Positions 10,809-21,221 of a stretch of DNA of 64,000 nt are shown here, in pieces; position 1 is the first letter of the stretch, and the number at the start of each line of letters is the position of its first letter. The stretch lies in assembly GCA_020744425.1 (NCBI GenBank), contig JAGMUV010000002.1, positions 3,950,501-4,014,500 of the forward strand, read 5' to 3'. Source of the stretch: Dactylonectria macrodidyma. Lineage: Eukaryota; Ascomycota; Sordariomycetes; Hypocreales; Nectriaceae. The position numbers and the translations under genes were made by a program. Under the pieces are notes generated by a model. That model was not told the origin of the DNA. It made no database searches and saw nothing but the letters and a program-made list of their open reading frames with translations.

Positions 10809-12071
10809 TTAGTGTACTCCGTGATGCTCAAAGATGGGCCGGATGGCGTCCGTCTCCAGGCCGGTCTCTAGGGCCAGCTGCAGCTGTATTCGTGCCTTTT
10901 GCGGATTCAAGAAGCCTGCGCCGATGCCGCCCTCGACGCCGTTGCTGCTCGCGAAGCCCCAGCCCGGCCTGCGGCTCACGATGACGGGGATGTCGACGTC
11001 CTGCAGGGCACGCCGGATCTCGTCTGACCCGGAATCGGTCCAGTAGCCAGCGCCTAGGCCCGCGAGCACGACACCCTTGGCCCCTAGGTCGATGGCGGCT
11101 TGAAAAAGGCCGACATTGAGCTCCTGGTGGGCGTAGAGCACGTCGACCTGCGGCAGCTTGGCGTCGGCGCCGCGCCAGCGTCGGATGCGCCGCACGTCAA
11201 AGTGATGATGGCCAAGCGGCCGCGACGGCGGATAGTAGAAGACGGGCTGGATGTTGACGAAACCGCCGAGGAAGCCCCCGTCGGCAGATTGGAAGGCGTC
11301 GAGCTGGTTGGCGTTGGACTTAGACATGAAGCGAGCTGACCCGATGCGGTCGTTCAACACTATCATGACCCCCCTGCCTCGGGCGTTCTCGCTGCCCGCC
11401 ACCGTCACCGACGAGAGCAGGTTCATTGGGCCATCAGCGCTAATGGCCGTGGCTGGCCGCATCGACCCCGTCACCACAATCGGCTTGTCGCTCTGCACCG
11501 TGAGGTCGAGGAAAAAGGCCGACTCCTCGAGGGTGTCGGTGCCATGCGTCACCACGGCGCCCTGCGTGTAGGGGCTGTCGAGGTCGTCCTGTATTTGCTG
11601 GCTCAGCGCCAGCAGCATCGTCGAGTTCATGTTGGTGCTGTCCGTGTTGGCCACCTGCACGCCGCGCACGTTGGAGACATTGCAGAGCTGTGGCACGGCG
11701 TCGATGAGAGCCTGTACACCTAACGCTCCGGCCTGGTACCCCGTTGTTTGATCGGCCGAGCTGGCCGACCCGGCGATGGTGCCTCCGGTGGCGTAGATGG
11801 TGATGTTGGGGAGGCTGGCGTTGAAGCAGTTGAACTCGCTGATGTCCCGGTAGTGGTGGCCTGTCGCGAATATCTGGGGTTGTTGCTGTTGATGTTGTTG
11901 CAGTTGCTGCTGTTGCTGTCGTTGTAATAGATACAGCTCGGGTATGGGTACGGGCGATCCCCAAACCGACGCCGCCCATGCACCAAGAGGCAGGAGCGCA
12001 CTTGAAGGAGCCAACATGCTCACCATCAGGCGCCACAAGTAGGCGGTCCAAACCGCCGTTGGCGAGGTCAT
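10809..12071 (-). CDS. Secreted type II-like L-asparaginase
   Basis: One exon encodes 420 residues. It hydrolyses asparagine to aspartate and ammonia outside the cell. The catalytic set of bacterial and fungal asparaginases is complete: T-G-G-T-I-A-G at 95-101 (nucleophile Thr98), the mobile-loop Tyr in T-G-Y-Q, N-T-D-S for the substrate serine, H-G-T-D-T-L-E-E for the Thr-Asp pair, and the Lys in the F-M-S-K segment. The stretch L-P-N-I-T-I just before the nucleophile equals the mature start of E. coli AnsB. The fungal protein therefore has about 86 extra N-terminal residues: a hydrophobic segment near 12-34 that may be a signal peptide or anchor, then a Gln-rich tract at 50-66. Cys82 is followed by possible N-glycosylation sites at 84 and 89. 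The start ATG is the first in frame. Confidence 0.93.
   Translation of the reverse strand: MTSPTAVWTAYLWRLMVSMLAPSSALLPLGAWAASVWGSPVPIPELYLLQRQQQQQLQQHQQQQPQIFATGHHYRDISEFNCFNASLPNITIYATGGTIAGSASSADQTTGYQAGALGVQALIDAVPQLCNVSNVRGVQVANTDSTNMNSTMLLALSQQIQDDLDSPYTQGAVVTHGTDTLEESAFFLDLTVQSDKPIVVTGSMRPATAISADGPMNLLSSVTVAGSENARGRGVMIVLNDRIGSARFMSKSNANQLDAFQSADGGFLGGFVNIQPVFYYPPSRPLGHHHFDVRRIRRWRGADAKLPQVDVLYAHQELNVGLFQAAIDLGAKGVVLAGLGAGYWTDSGSDEIRRALQDVDIPVIVSRRPGWGFASSNGVEGGIGAGFLNPQKARIQLQLALETGLETDAIRPIFEHHGVH
11874..11924 (-). repeat. Glutamine-codon tract in the asparaginase gene
   Basis: Mostly CAG/CAA codons encode 13 Gln in 17 residues (50-66), between the signal region and the catalytic domain. 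A non-coding CTG run occurs again just upstream of the start codon (12111-12122). Confidence 0.85.
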
Positions 12072-15000
12072 TGCTAAAGAAAAGACAACAAGAAGATTGT
12101 ATCAATCTCTGCTGCTGCTGCTGGATATCAATCTCTTCTGACTGTAACGACTGGATGACTGGATGACGTCCTGACAAGTAAACCAGCAACCAAGTGCGGC
12201 AACCAATGCGGCCAAACATGCGGCGGCCATGGATCCCTTTTAAAGCTCGCATCACGGCCGTTTGTCTACTACCTGTGTACTAGTCCTCGCAAGGCTCTCG
12301 AAGAGAGATGGATCCCACCGTCCTCCCCCATACGCAATCGTCGAATTCGGTGTTATAATTAGTCAAGCACGGTGCACCGGGCCGGCATACAATAGCACAG
12401 GCAGCGGGCGAACGAGCGAGCAAGCGACATGGCTGCCAGGCATGTACGGGACTACTAACGGAGTACTACTCATGGAGATGGAGATGGAGCACATGGCACT
12501 GCAAATGGAGCTTGTCGCGGACGGACATACTACATAGCAGTACGTACTGCATACTACCTGCGTAGGTATCAACCTAGGTCGCTAGGTATCAAGGTACTGT
12601 ATCAATGTAGGTATCTTACGACCCCCTGGCCCGTCCCATCGTCTGACAAGGTTGCTCGCAATTATTGACCTCGCTCTCTTTGGCCTCTGACCCTCTCTTG
12701 TCAATTGTCCCGAGGCCTGAGCTTCCCAAGCGCAGTCTAGCACATTGAACCGTCTCCATCTCCCCACCCCATGCAACACACACTGGGCACACACGCGGTA
12801 CATCCGTAATGCCAAGAAGCACATCAGCGAGCCGCCCTGGGCCATCCAAGCATGCATCTCTCACAGTCGCAGCGGACCCCGGTTCGGACACCTTGCAGGG
12901 AAGATGAATTACAGAAAAAAATAAAAATAAAAAAGATGAGAGAGATGGCGTATGGTTTTCTGATTCAATTGCCCGAAATGGAATGCCGTCGGCCACGGAT
13001 TGCTTTGACCATTGTTTGACGATTCAGCTCTCTCTCAACCTTAACTTAAGTTCATGTTGAAACAACACAACGCTCGTCGATTCGCCTTGTGCTTTATATT
13101 AGTCGTCATGATCCCTCCTTGTCATCTTCTACGTAGTATTCGTTGTGCTCGCTCTTACTCGTGCTCGTGCACCCGGCCAGCACAAGGTACTGGGTAGGCA
13201 GGTCATCATCATCCATCCACAGACAGAACTCGCATTGTGCCTGACAGGGTGTGGGGCTTCCAAACCTGGGTCATGATCCGATGCCCCGTCCACTTGAGGT
13301 AATTCCATCCGACCTTCTCACATGCCAGGTTGGATTTTTCGTCTTCATCTCTCTGTCTCTCTAGGTGTGTGGTGTGAGTGTGTGTGACTGTATGTGTGTG
13401 TGTGTGTGTGTATGTGTGTGTGTATGTGTGTGTGTATGTGCGTGTGTATGTGTGTGTGTGTGTGTGTTGTCCTCTTCTCTTCAGCCCTCACCTCACCTCA
13501 AGGCAAGTTTCTGACTGATGCCTGGGAACATGAATCGAGGTCTTGGTTGCGACCTACTTAGTGGTGGTTTCGTATTCTAACGCATCCAACACATGATGTC
13601 TGACATGCCACGACCCAGCTGCTTCCCTTTTGTCATATGGACAGTGGACACTAGCTGAACTACCTGCGTAGCGTGCCCGACTAGACTGCCGACTAGTCTC
13701 CGTAGTGGTCCTGTACTTGACGCCGCCCCTCCTCAACGGCCTCTTCCTCCAATTCCTCCAAGCTAGACGGCGTCCGTACTAGCCAGCCTTCCCGTCGTTT
13801 CCGGGGACCCGAAAGTTTCAAAAACAGAGCCTTGACCTGTTTCTTGCGCCTCAGTTATGGGGAATACCAGACCAGAGCGTCAGTTAAAATTCAGAGTCTT
13901 GCCGCCACATCCACGGCATCCAGCCCCGTCTATTTCCCTCAATGCCGGCATTCAAACTCGGATGCTACCGCTTCGCTAAACGGGATCCTACCGCCGTGAT
14001 AAACCGGCCGTGCACTTTCAAGGAAGAGAAACCCCATTCGTATGTAGAAGTGGAGGAGGGTGTGGCTGGCAGGATGTCACGGAACCAAAGATATGTAACT
14101 CACCATTATAAGTCCGATGACCCCGTTTCAAGGCCCGACGTGCGTTTGTGGCTTTCACATACATATGCAGACATCCGTATGTGTATCCTACAACGCGTTC
14201 ATAGATGGGTGTATATATAGTCCACTTACATGTGGGTACCTTGAACTCTGAGCAGAATCTACAGATGCCGAGCGTCAACACCACCATGCTATGTAGCCAC
14301 TATGCAAGTACTATGTCCCAAGTATCATTGCCGCCTCTGAATGGTCAACCACAAACAACCTTCGACGAAAGCTTGCCATAAGCAACAGATCATACTTTCA
14401 GGAGTACGCGTGTCAAATCCTCGAGGCCTGTGCATACACTCAACGCACATACGGGAACTGTGCGCACATTAAGCCAGTCCACCATCCATCTTCGACGGCA
14501 TATACGGCTCTACGCAGGCTGACTTGTCAATTCTTCAAAACATCCACCCGAATGCTGCCAAGTCCTGCCAAGTCCATGCAGGGTATGGGCTTACATGGGT
14601 TTCGGTTGCGTCTGCCCCCACGTGCATTGGACAGGGGGGCCGGCATCACATCTGTCAGACACGAGACTCCAAGGAAGCTTGTTCATCAACCATGTTTCGC
14701 TAAACGGAGTGAATGTCAGACTGTATCAATCTCTGTCGCAAGTCTCGTGAGGCCAGTCTTTTTCTGTGCGCAAGCCAGCCATGTCCCTGGGGCCCTGTCT
14801 ACTAAAGAAAGAAAATAAAACGAACAAAGGCACAGATCGCCTAGAACTCCGCCTCAAAGTATTAAGTGCGGGCCACATCAAACAGTCACGCCAATGCCCG
14901 CCTAAAACAGCTAAGCATCGAGTCCTGTCGAGACCTTCACCCCAATCGCCTCATCCAGCACTGCGTCGTTATTGCTAGAGCAAGTCCCGTTGGCAGGGAC
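12072..15000. other. 2.9 kb intergenic region
   Basis: This holds the asparaginase promoter, with three TAGGTATC copies at 12563, 12583 and 12608, a long interrupted TG tract at 13363-13470 and the 3' flank of the TFIIB gene. Open frames are short and without family resemblance. No gene is called. Confidence 0.55.
13363..13470. repeat. TG/CA microsatellite tract
   Basis: About 108 bp of GTGT runs are interrupted by TATG and CGTG. This is the second such tract flanking the asparaginase gene. Confidence 0.9.
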
Positions 15001-16044
15001 CTACACTTGTACCTGCGGGATGTTGTCCATGCTTCCACCGTCTTCGAGCCATTCCTTCCTGATCAGCTGCTCGCGAGCGGCAAAGAGGTGCTTGTAGGCT
15101 GTCTTGACGGTACCGTCGCTGACACCGGCTTGTTTGGCAATCGGGAGCGACGCACGAGGCTCGCCGACTAGGTGGCATGCCATGTAGATACATGCCGCCG
15201 CAACTGACAGGGGTGAACGGCCAGCCAAGGCGGAGATGTCATTGGCCTGCTCAGCAAGGTCTCGGGAGATCTTGGAAATCTTCTGTTGGTTCTTAAAACC
15301 AAGTTGCGACACATAACGGCCGCACAGGTCTTCGGCACCAACGGACGTATTTTCGTAGTTGGTGACGGTGTTGAGGCCAGTGGCCTCGCCTTCAGTGTCC
15401 TGTAGCTTTTGCAAGAAGCTCTGCAGCTGCTTGAACACTCGACCCACTTCCTTCTTGCTAACGCTGGTGAGGTTGAAGATTTCACGAAAGGTTCGCGGCA
15501 CGTTGTTTTGTCGGCAAGCAATGAAGATACAGCCGGCAATGACAGCTTCCTGTGGCTTGCCCTTCATGAACTTGTACTTGTCGACAAGCTTGAAGATGTG
15601 TTTGGCAGCATTCGAGACGTTCTGGCCCATGTTAATAGCTTCGCACAGGGACACGATTTCTTTGTACGCCTGCATGAGGCCCTTTTGAGCTTTGTCTTGG
15701 TTCGTGTTGTTCTGGGTCCGGGACAAAGCCTTATGGGCTTTAGACTCGGAGAAGGCGACCGTGGTGGCAAGTTGTTGTCCTTCCACAAACTCATCCTGAG
15801 GACCACCAACACGGCTGGGATCATCACCACCCTGGTCGTCGTTTGCAAAGGTACGCCATTCCGAGCGGGTGTCGATGATTCGGGTACCGACGACGACTCC
15901 GCAGCTCTGGCACACCATATCACCGCTCGAAAACTCCTCCACCAGATTCGGGGGGATCTCCTTGCAATCTGGGCAACAGAGGATGTTGCTCAAATCTTCC
16001 TGGAATGCCCCGCCACTTGCATCACCAGCACCGGGCGGAAGCAT
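15001..16044 (-). CDS. sua7: Transcription initiation factor IIB (TFIIB)
   Basis: A single exon encodes 347 residues. The N-terminal zinc ribbon is intact: Cys24-x2-Cys27 and Cys45-x2-Cys48. It is followed by the B-reader/linker with R-S-E-W-R-T-F and two cyclin folds; Y-K-F-M-K-G-K and A-G-R-S-P-L-S-V-A-A-A mark the two repeats. TFIIB bridges TBP at the promoter to RNA polymerase II and helps choose the start site. Length fits fungal TFIIB (~345-360). The frame stays open upstream of 16044 but has no other ATG. A CTAAC-like branch sequence and a CAG lie just before the start, so a 5'-leader intron is possible. It diverges from the trp4 gene across 1.1 kb. Confidence 0.96.
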   Translation of the reverse strand: MLPPGAGDASGGAFQEDLSNILCCPDCKEIPPNLVEEFSSGDMVCQSCGVVVGTRIIDTRSEWRTFANDDQGGDDPSRVGGPQDEFVEGQQLATTVAFSESKAHKALSRTQNNTNQDKAQKGLMQAYKEIVSLCEAINMGQNVSNAAKHIFKLVDKYKFMKGKPQEAVIAGCIFIACRQNNVPRTFREIFNLTSVSKKEVGRVFKQLQSFLQKLQDTEGEATGLNTVTNYENTSVGAEDLCGRYVSQLGFKNQQKISKISRDLAEQANDISALAGRSPLSVAAACIYMACHLVGEPRASLPIAKQAGVSDGTVKTAYKHLFAAREQLIRKEWLEDGGSMDNIPQVQV

Positions 16045-17159
16045 CTTGGGCTGATACGGTCGCGATGTGTAGATGTTAGTTACTTCGCTGAAGACCTTTC
16101 GGGATCGTTTCTGTTCCTTTCTCCGCCGTCGCAGTTGTTGCCGTTTTTTCTCGACAGTGACTCTCGCAACTGTGCAAATGGGTCTTTTAGACTCGCGAAT
16201 CCAGAGGCGATCGTTGACAAACTGGACGAAGAGTGGTGAATGCAGTTTGGCGGCTGGGTGCGCTGAAAGGAAAGTGAACGCCGGGTGAAGCGCCCACTCT
16301 AGGAGAAGGTGTTCGGGATGGTCAGAGGGTCGATCGCTGAATAAAAATTCGATGATGGATCCGCTTGATATTATATAGTAGAGGGAAGAGTCCTCCTTGT
16401 CGAACTATCGCCAGGCGACACTGCTTGATACCGAGTCGGACGATAAGGCAACCAGGTGAACAGTAACTGCTGATTCGTCTGTTCAGTGTTGATGCTTCGG
16501 TATATCGATGTTTTCGGGCAAAAGTTGATGTTCAAGGAGATGAACAAGGGAGCGAGGGAGTGTGTAAACTCTGCCGACCGACTGTTCGGAACCAGTGAAG
16601 GCGTCTGTGTTCGCAAAGAGCCACAGATCAACGAAGAGTCGGGTCGAAGTGGTCGTCGCGATCGCTGCGAAAGTGACCGGCAGCTTCAAGACGAGAAAAA
16701 AGCGAATGCGGACCTACTTCAGACGGCGAGAGAGTGAGGGTGAGGACGTTGTTGGGGGTAGAAATGAGAGTCGGTGGAGTGAGACTGAGGCGGTTGCTTT
16801 GTGCCTCCAAATGCGGAGGAAGCCTGACGAACCTTTCCATCGGATGACTCAGCGGTTTGGCAGCCTGACATGCGCCACAGTCGGCGCACAGGTGGCTGCA
16901 GGTGCAAACTGACCGAAGTAAGGCTAGTGTTGGAGCAAACGTGGCAGCCAATCAAGTACGACCTCTAGCGCACTCCGCACTCTAGCCGGTACGTACTACC
17001 GACCGAGCAACTTTAACATCTGGTTGAGTCAGAGGGTTCAAACAAAGCATGATCAATCAACTTTGAGACTCTCTTCGTTCTCATCGGTCTCGTGGTCATT
17101 CATTACAGTTCACTGTCTTTCTACAGTTTGTTTTATACACTCTTCTCAGCCGAGCAACC
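16045..17159. promoter_or_regulatory. Divergent promoter region of TFIIB and trp4
   Basis: Two genes are read outward from this 1.1 kb space, so it must hold both promoters. I cannot place a clear TATA box or known operator. Frames inside it have no family resemblance. Confidence 0.55.
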
Positions 17160-18459
17160 ATGTCCTCTCAATCCCAAGATCACGGCAGTGGGCAGGCTGC
17201 CCTTCCACCCGTCGATATCAAGCCGCTTCTGACCAAGTTGTGGCCCAACGGCCATGAAGTCTCTCCGGCTGAGATTGCCGAGGCGATTTCTCATTTCTTC
17301 ACCAACCAAGTAACGGAAGCTCAAACAGCTTCCTTGCTCATGGCGCTTCACTTCACACGGTTGGACTTTCGAGCCGATGTTCTGGCCGAGAGTGCCCGTG
17401 TCATGAGAGAGGCTGCCGCAGACATCCCCGTAAAGGAGCTTAGGGAGGTGATTGAGCGCCGAGGGAAGAAAGAGGGCAAATACAATGGCGGCCTCGTAAG
17501 TTCGAAAGCCCAATAATTCACTACGAAATCACTGGGACTGACTGTACCAGTGTGATATTGTTGGAACTGGTGGTGACTCACATAACACCTTCAACATCAG
17601 CACAACGGCGTCCATCATTGCTTCAGCGCTGCTTCTGGTATCCAAACATGGAAACAAAGCTAGCACTTCCAAGTCTGGCAGCGCCGACTTGATCAACAAC
17701 ATGAAGCCCCGCCCTCCCATCATCAGCGCCGTCCGCCCAGATACCTTGGTTAAGGCGTACTCTGCCACAAACTACACCTTCCTATTCGCTCCCGTATTTC
17801 ATACAGGCATGCGCTACGTCGCCCCTATCCGCCGACAGCTTCCTTGGAGGACAATCTTCAACAACCTTGGTCCTCTGGCAAACCCTGTTGAAGATGTCCT
17901 CGAGGCCCGCGTCATTGGTGTCGCCAGGAAAGACCTTGGCCCTGCATTTTCCGAGGCATTGAAAATTGCCGGTTGCAAGAAGGCCCTGGTCATCTGCGGC
18001 GAGGAGGAGCTTGACGAGGTCAGCTGCGCTGGCGGAACCCTTTGCTGGATGCTGAAGGAGACATTCCCTGGCGGGGAAGTGGGGATTGAGCACTTCACTT
18101 TGCAGCCCAGCGACTTTGGCCTCACTGCTCACCCCCTAGATACCGTATCCCCTGGAAAGGAGCCGGCCGAGAACGCAGAGATTCTTTCTGGGATTCTACA
18201 CAACGAGCTTCCCGATGACGCCCCCCTCCTTGAGTTTGTTCTTATGAACACAGCAGCGCTGCTGGTGGCATCCGGTATCTGTGAGGCCGACATGAGCGAT
18301 ATGGGCCCCGGCGATGACGGCAAAGTTGTTCGAGAGCGTGGGCCCGGTGGCCAGCGCTGGAAGGAAGGCGTACGCCGGGCTCGCTGGGCTCTCAAGAGCG
18401 GCCAGGCTTGGAAGCAGTGGGAGGCATTTGTTGAAGTCACTAACGAGATTGGCGCATAG
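17160..18459 (+). CDS. trp4: Anthranilate phosphoribosyltransferase (two exons)
   Basis: Exons 17160-17495 and 17551-18459 encode 414 residues; the 55-nt intron has a GTAAGT donor. The enzyme transfers phosphoribose from PRPP to anthranilate, the second step of tryptophan synthesis. Visible signatures are G-T-G-G-D-S at residues 117-122, the PRPP-binding loop, then N-I-S-T, and the K-H-G-N-K-A-S-T-S-K-S-G-S segment. An R-P at 'MKPRPP' and R-x2-L-P-W-R-T-I-F-N-N-L-G-P-L-A-N-P lie further on. The N-terminal helical domain spans residues ~20-100. The splice join gives G-L-C-D-I-V-G-T-G-G-D, the expected sequence. The length fits fungal TRP4, which carries insertions relative to the ~340-residue bacterial TrpD. 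Confidence 0.96.
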
Positions 18460-18660
18460 ATAAAGCGGTCCTGGAAGGACTTTGTGAAGAAAAAGTTGCG
18501 CATGAATTCAAAACCAGGAGATATCTACCACCAATTACACCCCACATCTGTGCAAAACGCCTTCATGTACGCGTCAAGTCATACGCCATGTAATCATATC
18601 AAACTCCCCGAGCAGCCAGAAAATTATGTGGATGGACTATTACTTTATCGCTGAGTGTTG
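18460..18660. other. Convergent intergenic space
   Basis: The 3' ends of trp4 (plus) and the acidic membrane protein gene (minus) meet here. Nothing else is visible. Confidence 0.5.
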
Positions 18661-19320
18661 TTACTCTGCCTTTCCTACACTTAGAGGTGCAGAACGTTCC
18701 GCCATGGCGGTCGCTGTTCGAGCCACAGGCTTTCGGGATATGGATGGAAAAGTGTGTTGACGGGGAGCTGGGCTCGGTCGGGGTGACAAAGAAAATGTGG
18801 GAGAAATGAGCGAAGTTTGTGATGTTGGTGATGTTGGCGATGTTGCAGTGATGGGTGACAGAGGCGTCGTGCTGGAGCCCCCTCCGGAACGATCGACGCC
18901 TGGGTGACGACGGATCAGAACGGATCGATTACGCTGAAGATCAGCTTCATATGCCTTCCAGTCAGTCTTGAGGCCGCCTGGGCGGTGTCGGTCGGTATGT
19001 TCTTCCTCCTCTTCCTCGTCGTCGTCTTTCTCCTCGTCGTCTTCGTCTTCGTCATCCTCCACGGGCACTTTCCCCTTGCCCACTCGGTCCGTCGTTCGTG
19101 ATGATGCGCGACTGGCGAGCGACTTCCGAATCATGACCTGTCGTTGAATATCGTCCTGGTCCTCTTTGTCGGCGTCTGAAATTTTTCGTTTCTTTGCGCT
19201 CTTCGTCTTGGACATGGTCATGAAGCTCTTGAAAGACTTGTGTTGCTCCTCCTCCTCCTCCTCCAGGTCCTGGCGGCCCTTCTTCGCCAGGCAGGAAACC
19301 AAGAACGCTAAGATAGCCAT
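18661..19320 (-). CDS. Acidic single-TM protein of unknown function (start uncertain)
   Basis: From the ATG at 19320 the frame gives 219 residues. It opens with a short hydrophobic run, A-I-L-A-F-L-V-S-C-L-A, then K-K, a Glu run, a basic Lys/Ser stretch, a long Asp/Glu run (near 19000-19055), and a Ser/Thr/Pro-rich tail. The order suggests a type I or III membrane protein with a disordered, phosphorylatable cytosolic tail. The same frame continues upstream for 34 codons (to a stop at 19423-19425). It encodes a further hydrophobic stretch that would complete a normal transmembrane helix, but has no ATG. A TTTTTGCAG acceptor-like sequence sits just before the chosen ATG. I do not recognise a family. 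Confidence 0.6.
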   Translation of the reverse strand: MAILAFLVSCLAKKGRQDLEEEEEEQHKSFKSFMTMSKTKSAKKRKISDADKEDQDDIQRQVMIRKSLASRASSRTTDRVGKGKVPVEDDEDEDDEEKDDDEEEEEEHTDRHRPGGLKTDWKAYEADLQRNRSVLIRRHPGVDRSGGGSSTTPLSPITATSPTSPTSQTSLISPTFSLSPRPSPAPRQHTFPSISRKPVARTATAMAERSAPLSVGKAE

Positions 19321-21221
19321 GGCTGCAAAAACAAGAGCGGTAACGGCGCAAATGACAAACACATGAAGCCAAGAATTGGCATCCGTTGTGTCGCCGGGGA
19401 ACGAATGGTGGTTGGCGAGGTATTATATAAGATGTTCGAGAGCTGGGGAAATGAATAAGTGGAGGAATTGTGGCCAACAGCACAGCCTTGTCTCCCCACG
19501 AAAAGCACCTTGATCCTTGACGATGGGGAACGAACGCCAACAGCAGACAGCCACACAGTGCCACGTAATCTAAATATTGTCAAGCGATATATATCTGTGT
19601 GAGGTGCTCAATGGCGTCGGGGCGGGACTACAAATACTGGCACTTGGGTTGGAGCAATCGGGTCACTTGGGGCGCTATTAGAGCCTGGAGGCTAGTGGCT
19701 AGAGGCCTCGAGGTTCTATAATTGGCGTCACCAACCAGGGCCCTCGGTGGGTGACACTCAGCCGTGTTCAGGGTCAGTGTGACCATGGCCGCTGTCAGAT
19801 AGGCTAAGGATGGATCATGGATATGCGCCTAGAATCCTGCTACCGGCATTAATGCAGCCGGGGGCAGTGATGATGGTGTCCTGAGGCGGGGGATGCTTGC
19901 GAAAGTCTATTATGCAGGAATTTGTTGTGGATGGTCTCGGGCCATGTATTTGCTGTTCAATGGGGGACGGATCATTTTTCACAGATGGCTGGGCAACGAA
20001 CGGACCGTTTATGGCACACAAAGGCGATGCAGAGTTGACAAAACAATTACAGCGTGAGCCGACAAAGAGAAGAGAAAGAAAAAGGGCATCAATCATTGAG
20101 CAGCCGGAGGCCAATGCGCAAGAGAGATAACGACGAAGTACATCCTAGACCTCAGAAGCATGATTTGCACTGCCGGCACTGGGCAGACTCTCCCCCGTCC
20201 AGGGTTTGGTTGGATCAGCCGCAATACGAGCTTGGAGGAGGGCTATGCCAACGCCCAAAAATGGTCGCGGGTGGCAATCTAGCCATTCACCTTTTCATAA
20301 ATCGAATTCGAAACAGCGGCTAAATGCAAGCTGCATATCCGGGAGGCACGCCAGCAAAGGCAGTTCGTTTTGGGGAAGATCGAGGCTTCCACAGAAATTG
20401 GAACGTCTTCGTATCTCGGCCACGAGGGCCAAGAAGAAACACGAAGCGTAGGATCGTGCCTTTTTCCCATCCCGATAGAACCCAATTGCTCCCATGCAAG
20501 GATAACATTCTCGTATTCCCCGGTTAGCAGATCGGTGTCGTTTCAGAGGTTGCTTAATCGGGTTCGCAGCATCTCACGGCGTCGCCTCTTTCGGCTCATC
20601 AGTGAAGGCGAGATCCCAACCCAGTCAACACCACTGTGGCGTTCCCCTGATGGATGTCGCCTTCAGCCACGACGATAGTGCTACTGTACCTAGCGTGGCT
20701 GCGACAAGACGTCAACCCTTCTCTAAGCACAACCAGAATCGAAGCCGTAGGGATGATAGGGATGGTCCATAGATGGCTTTGTGGGGAGAGACGCACTCTC
20801 GGCGCCCGCACACCTACGCCGATCCCATTTGCCCGTCCAAGGCGGCCTTTCAGCACCTACGCCGTCTCGTCGCGCATACTTGACCAAAACTACCCCAAAA
20901 TGGCTCCGTGAATGGCTGCGGTCGGCTCCGAAATGGAAGGGCACCGCGATCAACTCTCGGAACCGGCAATAGACGCTCCAAAACGCGGAGGTCGCACCGG
21001 CAGAGGCAACGCACTGATTGGCCGGCCCGGTATCGTCGCTCTACTTAGGGCCTGGGGCATTAAGGTACCGAGGAGCCCCGAAACTTGCGATTGATCCAAC
21101 TGAGAGAACATCCTCCCGCTCTTAGCCGCCGACAACACTCCGATCGCCGGTCTTAAGACCGCCCCGCGTCCATCTTCATCACCAAGTTGCACCGCTCAGA
21201 CCAATTTCTTAGAATAGAGAC
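19321..21221. other. 1.9 kb intergenic region with two outward promoters
   Basis: On the minus strand a TATATAATA sequence at about 19421-19429 is a candidate TATA box for the acidic membrane protein. The right end holds the CoA-transferase promoter. No coding frame between them shows splice logic or a recognisable family. Confidence 0.5.
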
